DNA of 46,295 bases from a virus. Within the stretch, counting starts at the first letter, position 1; every line of letters starts with the position of its first letter. Location of the stretch: IMG/VR virus record IMGVR_UViG_3300012985_000015, positions 1-46,295 of that record. The stretch is one strand, 5' to 3'. The notes beneath the pieces were generated by a model. That model saw nothing but the letters and a program-made list of their open reading frames with translations, had not been told where the DNA came from and made no database searches. Both the position numbers and the translations under genes were made by a program. Of this stretch, positions 1-9,406 are shown piece by piece.

Positions 1-2466
1 CTCAAAGTCTCCATACTTGTTTGTGGCATCAATCGTCGAGATGCCTCTGAAGTCGGCGAACAGAGGGATGCCAGCATCGATAACACAGTATTCCACCGCC
101 CCGCTATACGGAGAAATCACTTGACTTACAGCGTTGTTGTCATCTGTTGCTGTTAGAATGTCGCCCGCGAGCGCGTGGATCGACGACTCACAGAATACGC
201 CCAAGGCCGTGCCATTCAGAGACAACAAACCCGTGATTCTATCACCGAATGGGTAGATGGTTGCTCCGTCTACCGAACTGAAGTTGGTTGGCTCTCCGGG
301 GAAGGAGACAATACACTGTCCGTTCTCATACCCCAGCACGTTGTAGTTTCTGTGATAGACAATGTGCGATGGGGTGTCTTCGTTCGGCTGAAGCTCCGTG
401 TATACGTTGTAGAAGTAGTAGCCGTCATATTGGAATGCAGGGCCTACACCATCCACTCCATAGAAAGCTTCCCAATCTTTGTTGGCATAGTAGTTGGCAT
501 TAATGATTTCAAAACGCTTGCGAACCTTGTCCATAGAAGCACGAGATGGCAATTGGGTGCCAACCATCTGGCTTGTGAAGATAGCTACGCGGCTGCCGGC
601 GCCGGAAGCGCCCTCTCGGGCTGTCCACAGTTCCCATCCCGATCCGATAGTCCATGTACTTGACACGGGCGAAGTACCGGAGGCATCCAGTGGGGTGATG
701 TTCTGAATAGACATCGACCCTTGGCCCCAAAGTGTTGACGACCCTCCGGGATTGAATTGACCCTTCAGCAGGCGATAGTAGGGGATGTTGACTTGAAGGT
801 CTTGTCCTGTAACCGGATCGTGGGCGTAGTAGTTTTGGATCGGCAGCTTGTAGAAGATTTGCAAGCTGATTTCGGAAATCTTGTCGTCTGTGCCGAGTGC
901 GCTTGTAGAAGTGGACACGACATTGAATTTGATTCCAAACGTAGGATCATCACGCACCAGCGCCACAAGGGCTTGGGCATCTAAACCCAATCCCCATGTA
1001 TCCCCGTCGTCGCCAACAGTAACATCCGAAAAAGCCGTACCAGCCGCCCATTGCACCGACTTGATATTCGATTGCAGGACATTGGCTCCAACAATTTGCA
1101 TGTTGACCGTCATCGACATATTAGCCGATGTTGTCCCTCTCACTGTCGCTTTGATGCCTGTGACAATGGCCGCGTCTGGCAGTGCAGCGAGGGCAGAATT
1201 AAATCCTGTCAGCGAGGCATACAACGAAGTGAAGGTACCCGTAGCCGAATACCCATTACGCAAATAAGAGGCATCGCTAGAGTCACCCAACACCGTATGT
1301 AGCGCTGTCGCCGCGGGAGTTGTGGTAGAAGCCGGCCCAACAGGGTTGGTTAGTGTTCCTGCCGGATCAAGCGTTTCAGCCGTGGCTCTGGCCACTTGGC
1401 TTGTCGTTGTGTCATACAGATCGCCTTGAAGCTGGCCTCTGAAGATAAACGGAGGAGCGCCCCCCGTAGTTGTATTGTCTGTCTTGAACTGGATTTCCCA
1501 GCCCATGTCCACAGGTTTCCAAAGCTTACCCGGTCGGGAAGCGTTGGCATTGATCTGTTCTGTTGTTTGGTAGTCATCGTCCAGAGGCCCTTGATACAAT
1601 TGTGCCGAGGGGCTGTTTGGAACTAGGCGATCCGTGACATTGAACGCGTTGCTGTATGTTGTGTAAGCAGATGCGCCGTTAGGTCTACGAATGGAACGAG
1701 AGCCCAGATTAATCGAATTGGTTGTAGTAAATCCATCAGTACGAACAACCATCGTACCCGAAGCATTGCCATCAGACCAACTTCCCGACGTTGCATTAAT
1801 CGAGATGATGGTGCCGATTTTAGTTCCCGCCAAGACAATCTCGTCATGCGGAAAGAGTTCTACAGTGCCCGTGTCGAAAGACAATTGGTATGCATCTGCG
1901 ATTGCGTAAAGCGCACCCTTATACCAATGCAGCCCGTGCGGAATTACATTCTTAGCATAGGAGTCGTACACATAGATGGATTTCTTGCTGGTACGTGCGG
2001 CCAGATAGATGTCATTCTGCGCCGAGAGAAACTGATCGGCATCAGGATAGTACGCACTCGCTCTCTTGATACCGCCCACAGCCGCTACAAGCGTGGCCCC
2101 GCCGTTCCCGGTGATAGTGTCCCCCACTTTAGGGGCAAAAGCTGGATTGATGATTAGATAGCTTAGATCGGGGCTGTTCCACGCGAGTACGACACCGAAA
2201 TAGTTGTCACCAACCTTCAGGTATTCTCCAATCGTAAATGTGCCGCTACCTGTGCTGCGTGTGGCAATCACCCAATCTCTGTTGTAGCACGGAAAGGCGC
2301 CGTCGTAACGGGCCAAGCCATCAATACGATTGTAGCCTTGAACGCTGTATGTCTCGTAATTGAGACAGTTGCGCAAAGTACCCGGCGTGACAGCAAAACG
2401 CGGCGACACCAAATCCAGCGCGCCGCGGAAAGGAACAACAGCTTTTTTGAGAACAGCTTGTGTCAT
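1..2466 (-). CDS. Large tail protein, candidate tail nozzle/tubular protein (3' end outside window)
   Basis: The gene opens with ATG at 2466 and stays open for 822 codons to the window edge, so its C-terminus is missing. The protein is rich in Thr, Ser, Gly, Asn and aromatic residues with no long helices, as in beta-rich virion proteins. Its N-terminus (VPFRG, then NCLNYE, then GYNRIDGLARYDG) resembles the opening of phage tail nozzle or stabilisation proteins such as the T7 gp12 and P22 gp10 types, which sit under the adaptor. Its ATG overlaps the stop of the preceding gene by one base (TAATG), so the two are translationally coupled. The position after capsid and adaptor genes fits a tail role. 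The exact family is inferred, not proven. Confidence 0.7.
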   Translation of the reverse strand, partial: MTQAVLKKAVVPFRGALDLVSPRFAVTPGTLRNCLNYETYSVQGYNRIDGLARYDGAFPCYNRDWVIATRSTGSGTFTIGEYLKVGDNYFGVVLAWNSPDLSYLIINPAFAPKVGDTITGNGGATLVAAVGGIKRASAYYPDADQFLSAQNDIYLAARTSKKSIYVYDSYAKNVIPHGLHWYKGALYAIADAYQLSFDTGTVELFPHDEIVLAGTKIGTIISINATSGSWSDGNASGTMVVRTDGFTTTNSINLGSRSIRRPNGASAYTTYSNAFNVTDRLVPNSPSAQLYQGPLDDDYQTTEQINANASRPGKLWKPVDMGWEIQFKTDNTTTGGAPPFIFRGQLQGDLYDTTTSQVARATAETLDPAGTLTNPVGPASTTTPAATALHTVLGDSSDASYLRNGYSATGTFTSLYASLTGFNSALAALPDAAIVTGIKATVRGTTSANMSMTVNMQIVGANVLQSNIKSVQWAAGTAFSDVTVGDDGDTWGLGLDAQALVALVRDDPTFGIKFNVVSTSTSALGTDDKISEISLQIFYKLPIQNYYAHDPVTGQDLQVNIPYYRLLKGQFNPGGSSTLWGQGSMSIQNITPLDASGTSPVSSTWTIGSGWELWTAREGASGAGSRVAIFTSQMVGTQLPSRASMDKVRKRFEIINANYYANKDWEAFYGVDGVGPAFQYDGYYFYNVYTELQPNEDTPSHIVYHRNYNVLGYENGQCIVSFPGEPTNFSSVDGATIYPFGDRITGLLSLNGTALGVFCESSIHALAGDILTATDDNNAVSQVISPYSGAVEYCVIDAGIPLFADFRGISTIDATNKYGDFE

Positions 2467-3413
2467 TACCAGAGTCTTGTCGGGACCATCAAGACAGGAA
2501 GCTCACCTTCTCTGTCAAATTTCTTTTTGAACAACGCGTAACGGGTTTTGGCTTGTTGCTCAATTTGCGGCTGTTGCGTGTATTGGCCGAAGTAAATGAG
2601 CGCGCGCCATGCAATCATTGGATGATAGAGAGACTTGAGTTCTACGGGCTCGTCTTCGTCTGAATCAAGGTCTGCCAAGCTCTTGTAGTAGTAGCCTCGG
2701 ATACGGACAGGCTCGCTTGGAGGCGGAGACAGATAGATACGCGTCCCATCATCCGGCGTCTCTGTTACAATGACAGGAAATCCCGGCGTCTGATTGACTT
2801 CGTATCGCTGTAGAAACAACGAGTAGTTGACGAATGGCAACGGAATCTCTGACGAGTCATTGTCCGTTCTGTGGACAATCAAACTGTCCCACCAAATATC
2901 GATCAGATTAGAGATGTATCCGTCGCCCATCTCTGTCTGGGAATCAAGACGATAATCGCCCCAACGAATGAATCTACAACTGTCCACATAACTGCCTCCA
3001 GTTGCTTGGACTGTCAGCGTTTCACTGTCGATTGGCAATCCGGACAGGTCTTCGTATTCGATGAAACCCTGTGCTGTGCCGTCTGCCCAGATGCCGTTGT
3101 TTACGATGATGACATTCGTTACTGTTAAAGTGCAGCCCGAGATGCTACCGACAAGAGTGTCACCCACAAAACACTCAGTGTTCGCAGTGCCATTCAAGTC
3201 AAAATAGAATCTCGGGTTGCATGTGGTAGAGAACCACGCTCGTACAAATTCTCCCTGATCGTTTTCAATCTGGAGGTCAGTCCATGCTTGTTTTACCCAA
3301 TTGACGATTTTAGCCGACAGGCCGGTCAATCCTTCAATTGTCTCAGGGACAGGATTACTTTGGGAAATTCCTGCCTCCCTGTGGACCATCTGTACGAGTT
3401 CAAGTAGATTCAT
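2466..3413 (-). CDS. Putative head-tail adaptor protein
   Basis: 315 aa. Residues 1-55 form a helical start (LLELVQMVHREAGI, then KIVNWVKQAWTDLQ) typical of podovirus adaptor or connector proteins, where paired helices clamp onto the portal ring. The remainder is beta-rich and ends with a helix carrying YFGQYTQQPQIEQQAK. The gene lies between capsid-region genes and the large tail protein and is coupled to the latter by a 1-base overlap. Role by pattern and gene order; moderate confidence. Confidence 0.55.
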   Translation of the reverse strand: MNLLELVQMVHREAGISQSNPVPETIEGLTGLSAKIVNWVKQAWTDLQIENDQGEFVRAWFSTTCNPRFYFDLNGTANTECFVGDTLVGSISGCTLTVTNVIIVNNGIWADGTAQGFIEYEDLSGLPIDSETLTVQATGGSYVDSCRFIRWGDYRLDSQTEMGDGYISNLIDIWWDSLIVHRTDNDSSEIPLPFVNYSLFLQRYEVNQTPGFPVIVTETPDDGTRIYLSPPPSEPVRIRGYYYKSLADLDSDEDEPVELKSLYHPMIAWRALIYFGQYTQQPQIEQQAKTRYALFKKKFDREGELPVLMVPTRLW

Positions 3414-3414
3414 T

Positions 3415-4059
3415 TTACGGCTTCATACCGAGGATGTTACCAATGACAGCCGATTGGAGGGCTGCTGCTGCCTTCTTCTGATCTTGGAATCGCTTTGCGC
3501 CGTCTTTCAGGTCTTGTTCGACAGCCTTCTCAGCTTCTAGATCACGATTCCAGTAAAGCTCAGCCACGTCTTCCGAGAATACGTCTCGTGCAGCGGGGGG
3601 CTTGGCAACCAAAGAGCCGTCAGGCTGAACAATAGGCAATCCGTCTTGTTCTTCATACTCCGTGCGAATAGCGTCACGCCACGCGCTACGATACTTATCC
3701 GAAACCACAACCGTCTCGCCGCGCTTGACGACGAGGCTCTGACCTTGCACTGCAAAGTAAGCAAACGACTTGGTTTTCTTACCCCATTCAATGCCCGACT
3801 TAGGGGTCACTTTAATGACCATGTGCCCCGGTGGACATTCATAGGTCTTACCGTCTGGGGTGCTGACTGTCTTCGCCACAACGATGTCATTGCGCTTTAC
3901 AGCACGAATCAGCTCAAGCATCTCTTCACGATTGGCGGCCGCTTCAATCTTGTCGCGCGGAACACCAAATAGCTGCATCACTTCAGGAAGGGCGTCATCG
4001 GGAATCGACTTCAAAAACTCTTCTTGATCTTGCTTCTGTTCAACTACTTGCTTTTTCAT
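3415..4059 (-). CDS. Hypothetical virion-region protein
   Basis: 214 aa, not recognised. The N-terminus is charged and helical (MKKQVVEQKQDQEEF) and includes a short segment on evaluating residues PDDALPEVMQLFGVP. The centre is a compact beta region (residues about 60-120), and the C-terminus is an Ala/Lys-rich helix ending GNILGMKP. It begins just downstream of a terminator-like hairpin and its stop is one base from the next start, so it is the first gene of a small capsid-to-tail transcription unit. Possible completion or connector factor; function unknown. Confidence 0.7.
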   Translation of the reverse strand: MKKQVVEQKQDQEEFLKSIPDDALPEVMQLFGVPRDKIEAAANREEMLELIRAVKRNDIVVAKTVSTPDGKTYECPPGHMVIKVTPKSGIEWGKKTKSFAYFAVQGQSLVVKRGETVVVSDKYRSAWRDAIRTEYEEQDGLPIVQPDGSLVAKPPAARDVFSEDVAELYWNRDLEAEKAVEQDLKDGAKRFQDQKKAAAALQSAVIGNILGMKP

Positions 4060-4080
4060 TCATCAATCCTTTGAAGAGAA

Positions 4081-4102
4081 GCGCCCCGGTGTTCTGGGGC
4101 GC
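4081..4102 (-). terminator. Intrinsic terminator-like hairpin after capsid genes
   Basis: On the minus strand GCGCCCC, an 8-base loop, and GGGGCGC form a perfect 7-bp GC-rich stem followed by TTCTCTTC. It lies between the 195-aa head protein and the 214-aa gene, where it could reduce read-through from the strongly expressed capsid genes. Confidence 0.6.
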
Positions 4103-4115
4103 CCTCGTTTCCTTT

Positions 4116-4703
4116 TTAGTAACCGCCCATGTTCACAAACACATTCGGCTGCGGAGCCGGTGTTGTACGAACCACATCAAACTCAAAGCGGATAACGCGG
4201 TCTACGTCATCGGCCGTTGTCTGAGTTGGCGTCGAGGCCGTTTGCGTTGCGGTCAGACGGACAGGGCCGGCGTTGCCGGTATTAGCCGCTGTAGCACCTG
4301 CGGTGAGCGTAAGGCTCGAAAAGCCCGCTGCTCGCCCGAAAGTGGCGCCTGTAGCGTAGAACGCCGCGCTGGTTGCTGGAGAGGTATAAGTGGCGCCTTC
4401 GGCGACAAGGAAGTCTGTCGCTACGCCAGAGGCGTTCACGCCACCATACCCGGTTCCCGGCACGAGCTGGGCAAAGCCCACATCCCATGCCATCGTTGTG
4501 CCATCGTCAAGATCGTCCGTATAAACGCGGATCGCGGTTACAACGTGCTTGGTCATCAGGTCCATGATGTTGATAACATCGTTCTGGGCAATCTGTGTAC
4601 CAGCGGGGATTGTAACGGATGCGATAAACGTTTGGTGCATACCATCAGAGATGGCGTTAGCACGGACGCGCTTGTTGATGAGGTCGCAATTGAATGTTGC
4701 CAT
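4116..4703 (-). CDS. Probable head decoration or minor virion protein
   Basis: 195 aa. It is low in charge and rich in Ala, Thr, Gly and Val, with runs such as LTAGATAANTGNAGPV, like beta-sandwich decoration proteins. It immediately follows the major capsid gene (26-base gap) and precedes a hairpin terminator, the usual place for a capsid-cementing protein. The C-terminus is PQPNVFVNMGGY. The same flavour is seen in the 187-aa and 105-aa proteins further upstream. Role inferred from composition and location. Confidence 0.6.
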   Translation of the reverse strand: MATFNCDLINKRVRANAISDGMHQTFIASVTIPAGTQIAQNDVINIMDLMTKHVVTAIRVYTDDLDDGTTMAWDVGFAQLVPGTGYGGVNASGVATDFLVAEGATYTSPATSAAFYATGATFGRAAGFSSLTLTAGATAANTGNAGPVRLTATQTASTPTQTTADDVDRVIRFEFDVVRTTPAPQPNVFVNMGGY

Positions 4704-4728
4704 TGTTAGTGTTTCTCTTTGTTATCTA

Positions 4729-5733
4729 TTAGGCCGTCGAACCGACTTCCAATCTACTCATCCAGTTCTGGTTGAGGATCAGAGCCGCGTGCCACATCTT
4801 GTAGGAGACAAATCCGCGCTGGCCGAGAGGATCGGTTGGGCTGACTTGGCCGGGGTTGTACACCTTGATCATAGGACGTGTGGCGCCCTGAAGCGGCACA
4901 GTACCAATGGCTTCCTTAGCAAGGACAAGGATCGGATAAACGTCAACTGCGCTGTTGGTGTTGCGCATGCCGTTGAGTGTGGTCGAACCAGCACCCGGAA
5001 GCGGCTTCAAGAACGCCGACAAGACAAAGCGCAGGCCATCGGCCGAACCCACTTCCTCAGGTTCCGGCTTGCCCGAAGCATAAAGCTCCGCACGACGGAA
5101 GCCCGGCAGGTCATACAGGTCGCCACGCAGGTTGGTGTGACCAATCGCCACATAACCTTCTGGGACCGCCGAAGTGCCATAGTCGCCCGATGGGTCAAGG
5201 CGCTCGGTGATGCGGTTGGCATAGTTGTCGTCAAGGTACTGTTCAACACGGCGAATCAATCCGAGATTGATCGGGGCGTTGACCTGTGTACGCAGAGTTG
5301 GCGAGGCTGTAGTCGAGCTGTAGAACACGCTCGTTCCCGCACGGAAGATGCCCCAATTGACAAGCTCACGCTGTTGCGCAGCCAGCTCGCCCACCGACTT
5401 CAGGGCTTCGTTCAGGATCGGGTCTTCGTGGGTATCCGCAACCACGTCAGTGATCGGAACCCAGCCACCATACTGCTTGATCGTTGTTTGCACATCTTCG
5501 TATTGCAGGCCAAGCGGCGTAGGTGTAACACCTTCTTGAAGTGGGATGACATCCACATCGAAAGGCACCGAACGGCGGAAAGCAATCGTAAGTGTCTTAT
5601 TGCGCGGAAGGGGCTTCGTCAGCGAGTAACGCTCAAGAATTTGCTTGGGCGTTGCGTGCGACAGAAACTTTTCGTCCGCGTAGAGGTTGGTACGGGAGCC
5701 AATGCCACCGTAGGTATTGACAAACTGTGTCAT
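4729..5733 (-). CDS. Major capsid protein, N4 gp56 family
   Basis: 334 aa. The protein has the features of the N4 gp56-type capsid family: an N-terminal arm, then a charged segment before PFDVDVIPLQEGVTP, the TTIKQYGGWVPITD stretch, and a long central helix LNEALKSVGELAAQQREL. A C-terminal P-domain-like region includes the KMWHAALILNQNWMSRLEVG end. Length is in the range for HK97-fold major capsid subunits. It follows a highly charged scaffold-like gene and precedes a decoration-like gene, the canonical order. It should assemble the icosahedral head. Confidence 0.85.
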   Translation of the reverse strand: MTQFVNTYGGIGSRTNLYADEKFLSHATPKQILERYSLTKPLPRNKTLTIAFRRSVPFDVDVIPLQEGVTPTPLGLQYEDVQTTIKQYGGWVPITDVVADTHEDPILNEALKSVGELAAQQRELVNWGIFRAGTSVFYSSTTASPTLRTQVNAPINLGLIRRVEQYLDDNYANRITERLDPSGDYGTSAVPEGYVAIGHTNLRGDLYDLPGFRRAELYASGKPEPEEVGSADGLRFVLSAFLKPLPGAGSTTLNGMRNTNSAVDVYPILVLAKEAIGTVPLQGATRPMIKVYNPGQVSPTDPLGQRGFVSYKMWHAALILNQNWMSRLEVGSTA

Positions 5734-5754
5734 TTGTTGTTATCTCGTTGATGT

Positions 5755-6852
5755 TTAACGTGCATTCTTGTAAATAGAGGGGTCATTCTTACGAAGGGAC
5801 TCACGAGCCAATTTACGAAGTCGCATTTCTGTAGCCTCATCGCTGATGTCTTCGGACGGGGCTTGGGAAAGCGGAATCTGGTTGGATTTCTGAGGAGCTA
5901 CCTTTTTCAGATCGTCCTGCCTCTTTTGGAGGATTTTGTCAGCGTCAGCATTTACGGGCGGAGGGGTTTCTTCTTGGACAAACCCGTTCTCGCGAAGCCA
6001 TTCAGTGTGTTTGGCAATAGCCCAGAGTGCTTGGTCGGGGCTTTGGATGTTTACCAGAGCGTCGCGCTCCCACGGCGGTGTGTCCTTGACAAAATGGTCC
6101 CATTGACTCGAAAAGAGCGGGTTGCCATTCTTGTCAGTGACTAGACGGCCGTCGTCGCCTGTCTGAAAAACAATCTCACGCCAATTTTCGCATTTAGAGT
6201 CCATCGTTCTGACAAACTCTTCTTGCTGTCTGGCTTGTTCCATTTGCTGACGTTCGATTTCTGGTGCTTGGATGGCTTTCTTGTGCTCATCCAGCTCGGC
6301 CAGAATCTCGTCACGCATGCGCTTACGAAATTCCTCAAAGGTTTCCACCGTGTCCTCATCCACCTCGGCAAGCTCCTTGAAGCGTGGCGAGATTTCCTTC
6401 AGACTCTTAGGTGGAGCTTTCTTCAACGCGGCAATTTCTTGCTCTAGCTGAGCAGCCTTGCGGCGTTCTTCCTCGTATTTACTTTGATATGCAGCCAAAC
6501 GGCCTGAATCCGACTTTTCTCGGTGTTGGCGGTCTTGCTTCAGTAACGAGGCAACTTTCTCCCGAACCTCTTCGGGGAATTCTTCTAGTGGGCCCTTTTT
6601 CTGCTGTTGTTCCTCTGGGGCGGCTTTGGCGAACGTGCCGTCTGGGTTTCTTGCACGTTCTTGCTTCTGCGGCTCTGTTGGTTGCTCTTCCGATGCTTTT
6701 TGTTCATCGGCTGCCTCGGGCGGGGCTTGCTCCTCCGGCTCTTTCTTTTCTGGCGGTTCCTTACCTTGGGCTAGTGCGCGGGCTTCTGCTCGGGCAGCGG
6801 CCATTTCGTCTTCGGGAATACCAAATTCATTTGTTTCAGTTGTCATTGTCAT
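5755..6852 (-). CDS. Capsid scaffolding protein
   Basis: 365 aa and extremely rich in Glu, Lys, Gln and Ala. Residues about 25-90 are a Glu/Pro/Gln-rich disordered region (EEQAPPEAADEQ), followed by long coiled-coil segments (QSKYEEERRKAAQLEQEIAALKK). The C-terminus is basic (KLARESLRKNDPSIYKNAR), as expected for the capsid-binding tip of a scaffold. It sits between portal and major capsid genes. No protease domain is visible. Its start overlaps the upstream 66-aa gene. The C-terminal RKNDPS-Y-K string also occurs in the 114-aa zinc-finger protein at 34.7 kb. Confidence 0.75.
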   Translation of the reverse strand: MTMTTETNEFGIPEDEMAAARAEARALAQGKEPPEKKEPEEQAPPEAADEQKASEEQPTEPQKQERARNPDGTFAKAAPEEQQQKKGPLEEFPEEVREKVASLLKQDRQHREKSDSGRLAAYQSKYEEERRKAAQLEQEIAALKKAPPKSLKEISPRFKELAEVDEDTVETFEEFRKRMRDEILAELDEHKKAIQAPEIERQQMEQARQQEEFVRTMDSKCENWREIVFQTGDDGRLVTDKNGNPLFSSQWDHFVKDTPPWERDALVNIQSPDQALWAIAKHTEWLRENGFVQEETPPPVNADADKILQKRQDDLKKVAPQKSNQIPLSQAPSEDISDEATEMRLRKLARESLRKNDPSIYKNAR

Positions 6853-7036
6853 CTTCCATGATAGTGCTAATCATCTGGCTAAGGGCGAACACCTGTCCTC
6901 GGCGCCACCACGTAGCTGCGTTGTCCTTTTCCATGTTATCTTGTGGCTTTGGAGCTGAAATAGCGTCTTTCAGTTCGCTAATCCGCTGTTCCATCAAAGT
7001 CACTACAGCTTCCTTTGCCGTGTGATCTATCCGCAT
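6836..7036 (-). CDS. Small hypothetical protein between portal and scaffold
   Basis: 66 aa, helical and charged (TLMEQRISELKDAISA), with WWRRGQVFALSQMIS near the C-terminus. It starts one base before the portal stop and overlaps the scaffold start by 17 bases, so it is tightly coupled on both sides. That arrangement argues it is real. Function unknown; a head-assembly accessory is possible from position. Confidence 0.65.
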   Translation of the reverse strand: MRIDHTAKEAVVTLMEQRISELKDAISAPKPQDNMEKDNAATWWRRGQVFALSQMISTIMEDDNDN

Positions 7037-9406
7037 TTAGATGCCCGTCTTTCCTTGCTTCTTGAGTTTGATTTCGTCCTGTTTGATCTTGACGTTCTGT
7101 TCTTCCAAATCCAGTTTTCGATGGGCTTGCTGAGCTTGTACGCCCTTAACAAAGTCATCCGACACCTGCTGGTCTTTGGCGATAGACAACTTGACATTAA
7201 GTTCATCGGCGGCTTGCTTATCATCGGCAGCAAGTTGCAGAAGAGCCACATCACGCTTGGAAGCCGCATCCATTGCTCTGGCCTGTGCTTCATTGTTACG
7301 GGTGTTGTAGTTCTCCATAGCCTGTTGGTGAGCCATTTTAGCCTCTTCCAAGCCTTGCGCTGCTTCAAACTTGATTTTGTCGGCGTCATTCTGGACGCTT
7401 TGCTGGTGAGCCTGAGCGTTGATAATGTCAGCTTGCGATTTGAGCGTTGCGGGGTCTGGGTTGTTGGCCGCCTCTTCCGCTGCCTTCTGCTGCAACAATT
7501 TGACCTCTTCGTCGCTGCGGACGATCGAGTCATAAGGAATGTTCATGCCAACCAATCGTGCACGGAGAAGCGCACTGCGGTCCACGAGGAACTTCATGTC
7601 CGGGTCTTGTGAGGCCTCTACAGACAAACGCTCAAGATCGCGTTGACCAATGATCTTGTTCAAATAGGCTGTGCTGGTTTGAACGTCGATGTCATAATCG
7701 CCCTTCAGGTCTTCCTTTTCGGAATACTGCATATTCCATTCGTAAAACCATCCAACAACAGGCTTGGTGATGTTGTCATCCCATTCACGAGCCTTGGACG
7801 CTAGTACTGTCGTTGACGATTGCATACGCAGCGTCATACCTGTGGCGCCGCCGTCGTTAACTTCTGTATCGCCAAGCCCGCCCGCAATCAACGGGACAAT
7901 CGACTCCTCTTCACCAAACTCGCGTGCAGTGTTAAGCACCTGCATGAGCATTTCAATGTTGTTAGGTGGGAAAAAGAATTGAATAGCTTCGCCGACATTC
8001 GTCCCGACTCCATTTTCAGTGAAATACCATACCTTGCCGGGCGTGATTTCAGGCTTACCGTCAATCGGCTTAATGGTTTCTTTGTTAATGGCCACTTGCG
8101 GAAGTGCCGCAAGACCGGCATTGTCAAGCACCTTACGATAGCAGTTGTCCACGACACGCTGGGCGTCGCGGAGAAGAATCGAACCGAAGCCGAACAGCGA
8201 AGCAGGGTCGGGCTCCCACACATTTACTGCGAATGGAAGGCAAAGGTCGGCCTCTAGCAGCTCCAACGAAGCATAAATTACCTTGCCCTGACACACCCAA
8301 ATCTCCGCTTTATACATATCGTGCGGATTTTTGTATGGAGGATCAATTCCTAGACGGCCAAGATCGTCAATTCCCACCGTGCCGTGCCACTCAAGGGCAA
8401 TGTACTTGTTCTCTAGGAACTTGGTGTTGTCGTACTGGATGGCGCGGGCTCTAAAAGCCGTGTAGCTATTTGTCGGCACGCCCTTCAATTGTTCCGCGAT
8501 TACTTCGCCGCGGAATCCGTATTGCTTTGTGAGCATACGGTATTGTGTAGGCGTGAAGATATGGACAACAGTGGCGTGTTCAGCCTCCCTGATGTCCAGC
8601 GCTCTATGATCAGGGTAGAACAACCACACCGGAATTTGGTCGAAACACGGCGCTGGCTCCTCGGTGTAGGCTGTCACCCACAACGACTTACCTTCACTTG
8701 AAGCGGTTCTATATCTAACCTTGTTGCACTTATTTTTGTTGAATGGGCCTTTGTAGACAGCCGTGCCATACCAAAGCATGCTATCAAAACCATCACGCAT
8801 CTTCTGTCCATAGTTGACATTGGACAGTTGGCACCATACCTCTTCATCCATCTTGCGGGCACATTCGTCGTCTTGCTGACTTTGTTGCATCGCAAGCTGT
8901 CCAACGGTCATTTGCTGGCCGTCGGGGCCCATCATAGGAGAAATGCCGTCCGCCTGAAATACAGGACTTTGATTGGCGATTTGGGTTTGAACTTTTACAG
9001 GCTTCTTGGCCTTGATAGTGAAGTTCTTATCGGTACCAGCCCCAAACTGGAGCATTTCCAGTTGAGCCTTGCCAATCTTCATCTTTGGACGGACAATATT
9101 GAAGCCCGGATGATCTTCATATACCTTGTTGTCGTTCTTGAAAGGGTCATTGGTGTCATCATTAGCCCAACGGTTCCAATAACGGAACATACTTCCAAGC
9201 TTCAAACGCTCAGACCAATACCACTCAATCTCCTTACGTTGACGCATGGAGGCATCGAGGATAAACTTACCCTCGATATCCTTTGCAAGAAGGTCTAGCT
9301 GACGCTGCTCTTCTTCTAGTTTGGCTTTTTCTTCCTCATAAATGCGGTACATCTTCTCTTCATCCAGAGAAGGACTAGCATTTACGGCGTAGAGAGCATT
9401 AGGCAT
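7037..9406 (-). CDS. Portal protein
   Basis: 789 aa, the usual size for podovirus portals with a barrel extension. It includes an N-terminal coiled coil (EEEKAKLEEEQRQ), the YWSERLKLGSMFRYWNRWAN segment, a central wing and clip region (EECARKMDEEVWCQL, SMLWYGTAVYKGPF), and a domain with KPVVGWFYEWNMQYS. A long C-terminal Ala/Gln-rich helical tail runs from about residue 660 to the end, resembling a barrel domain. It lies directly after the terminase nuclease gene, sharing one base, and before the scaffold. It should form the dodecameric DNA channel. Confidence 0.85.
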   Translation of the reverse strand: MPNALYAVNASPSLDEEKMYRIYEEEKAKLEEEQRQLDLLAKDIEGKFILDASMRQRKEIEWYWSERLKLGSMFRYWNRWANDDTNDPFKNDNKVYEDHPGFNIVRPKMKIGKAQLEMLQFGAGTDKNFTIKAKKPVKVQTQIANQSPVFQADGISPMMGPDGQQMTVGQLAMQQSQQDDECARKMDEEVWCQLSNVNYGQKMRDGFDSMLWYGTAVYKGPFNKNKCNKVRYRTASSEGKSLWVTAYTEEPAPCFDQIPVWLFYPDHRALDIREAEHATVVHIFTPTQYRMLTKQYGFRGEVIAEQLKGVPTNSYTAFRARAIQYDNTKFLENKYIALEWHGTVGIDDLGRLGIDPPYKNPHDMYKAEIWVCQGKVIYASLELLEADLCLPFAVNVWEPDPASLFGFGSILLRDAQRVVDNCYRKVLDNAGLAALPQVAINKETIKPIDGKPEITPGKVWYFTENGVGTNVGEAIQFFFPPNNIEMLMQVLNTAREFGEEESIVPLIAGGLGDTEVNDGGATGMTLRMQSSTTVLASKAREWDDNITKPVVGWFYEWNMQYSEKEDLKGDYDIDVQTSTAYLNKIIGQRDLERLSVEASQDPDMKFLVDRSALLRARLVGMNIPYDSIVRSDEEVKLLQQKAAEEAANNPDPATLKSQADIINAQAHQQSVQNDADKIKFEAAQGLEEAKMAHQQAMENYNTRNNEAQARAMDAASKRDVALLQLAADDKQAADELNVKLSIAKDQQVSDDFVKGVQAQQAHRKLDLEEQNVKIKQDEIKLKKQGKTGI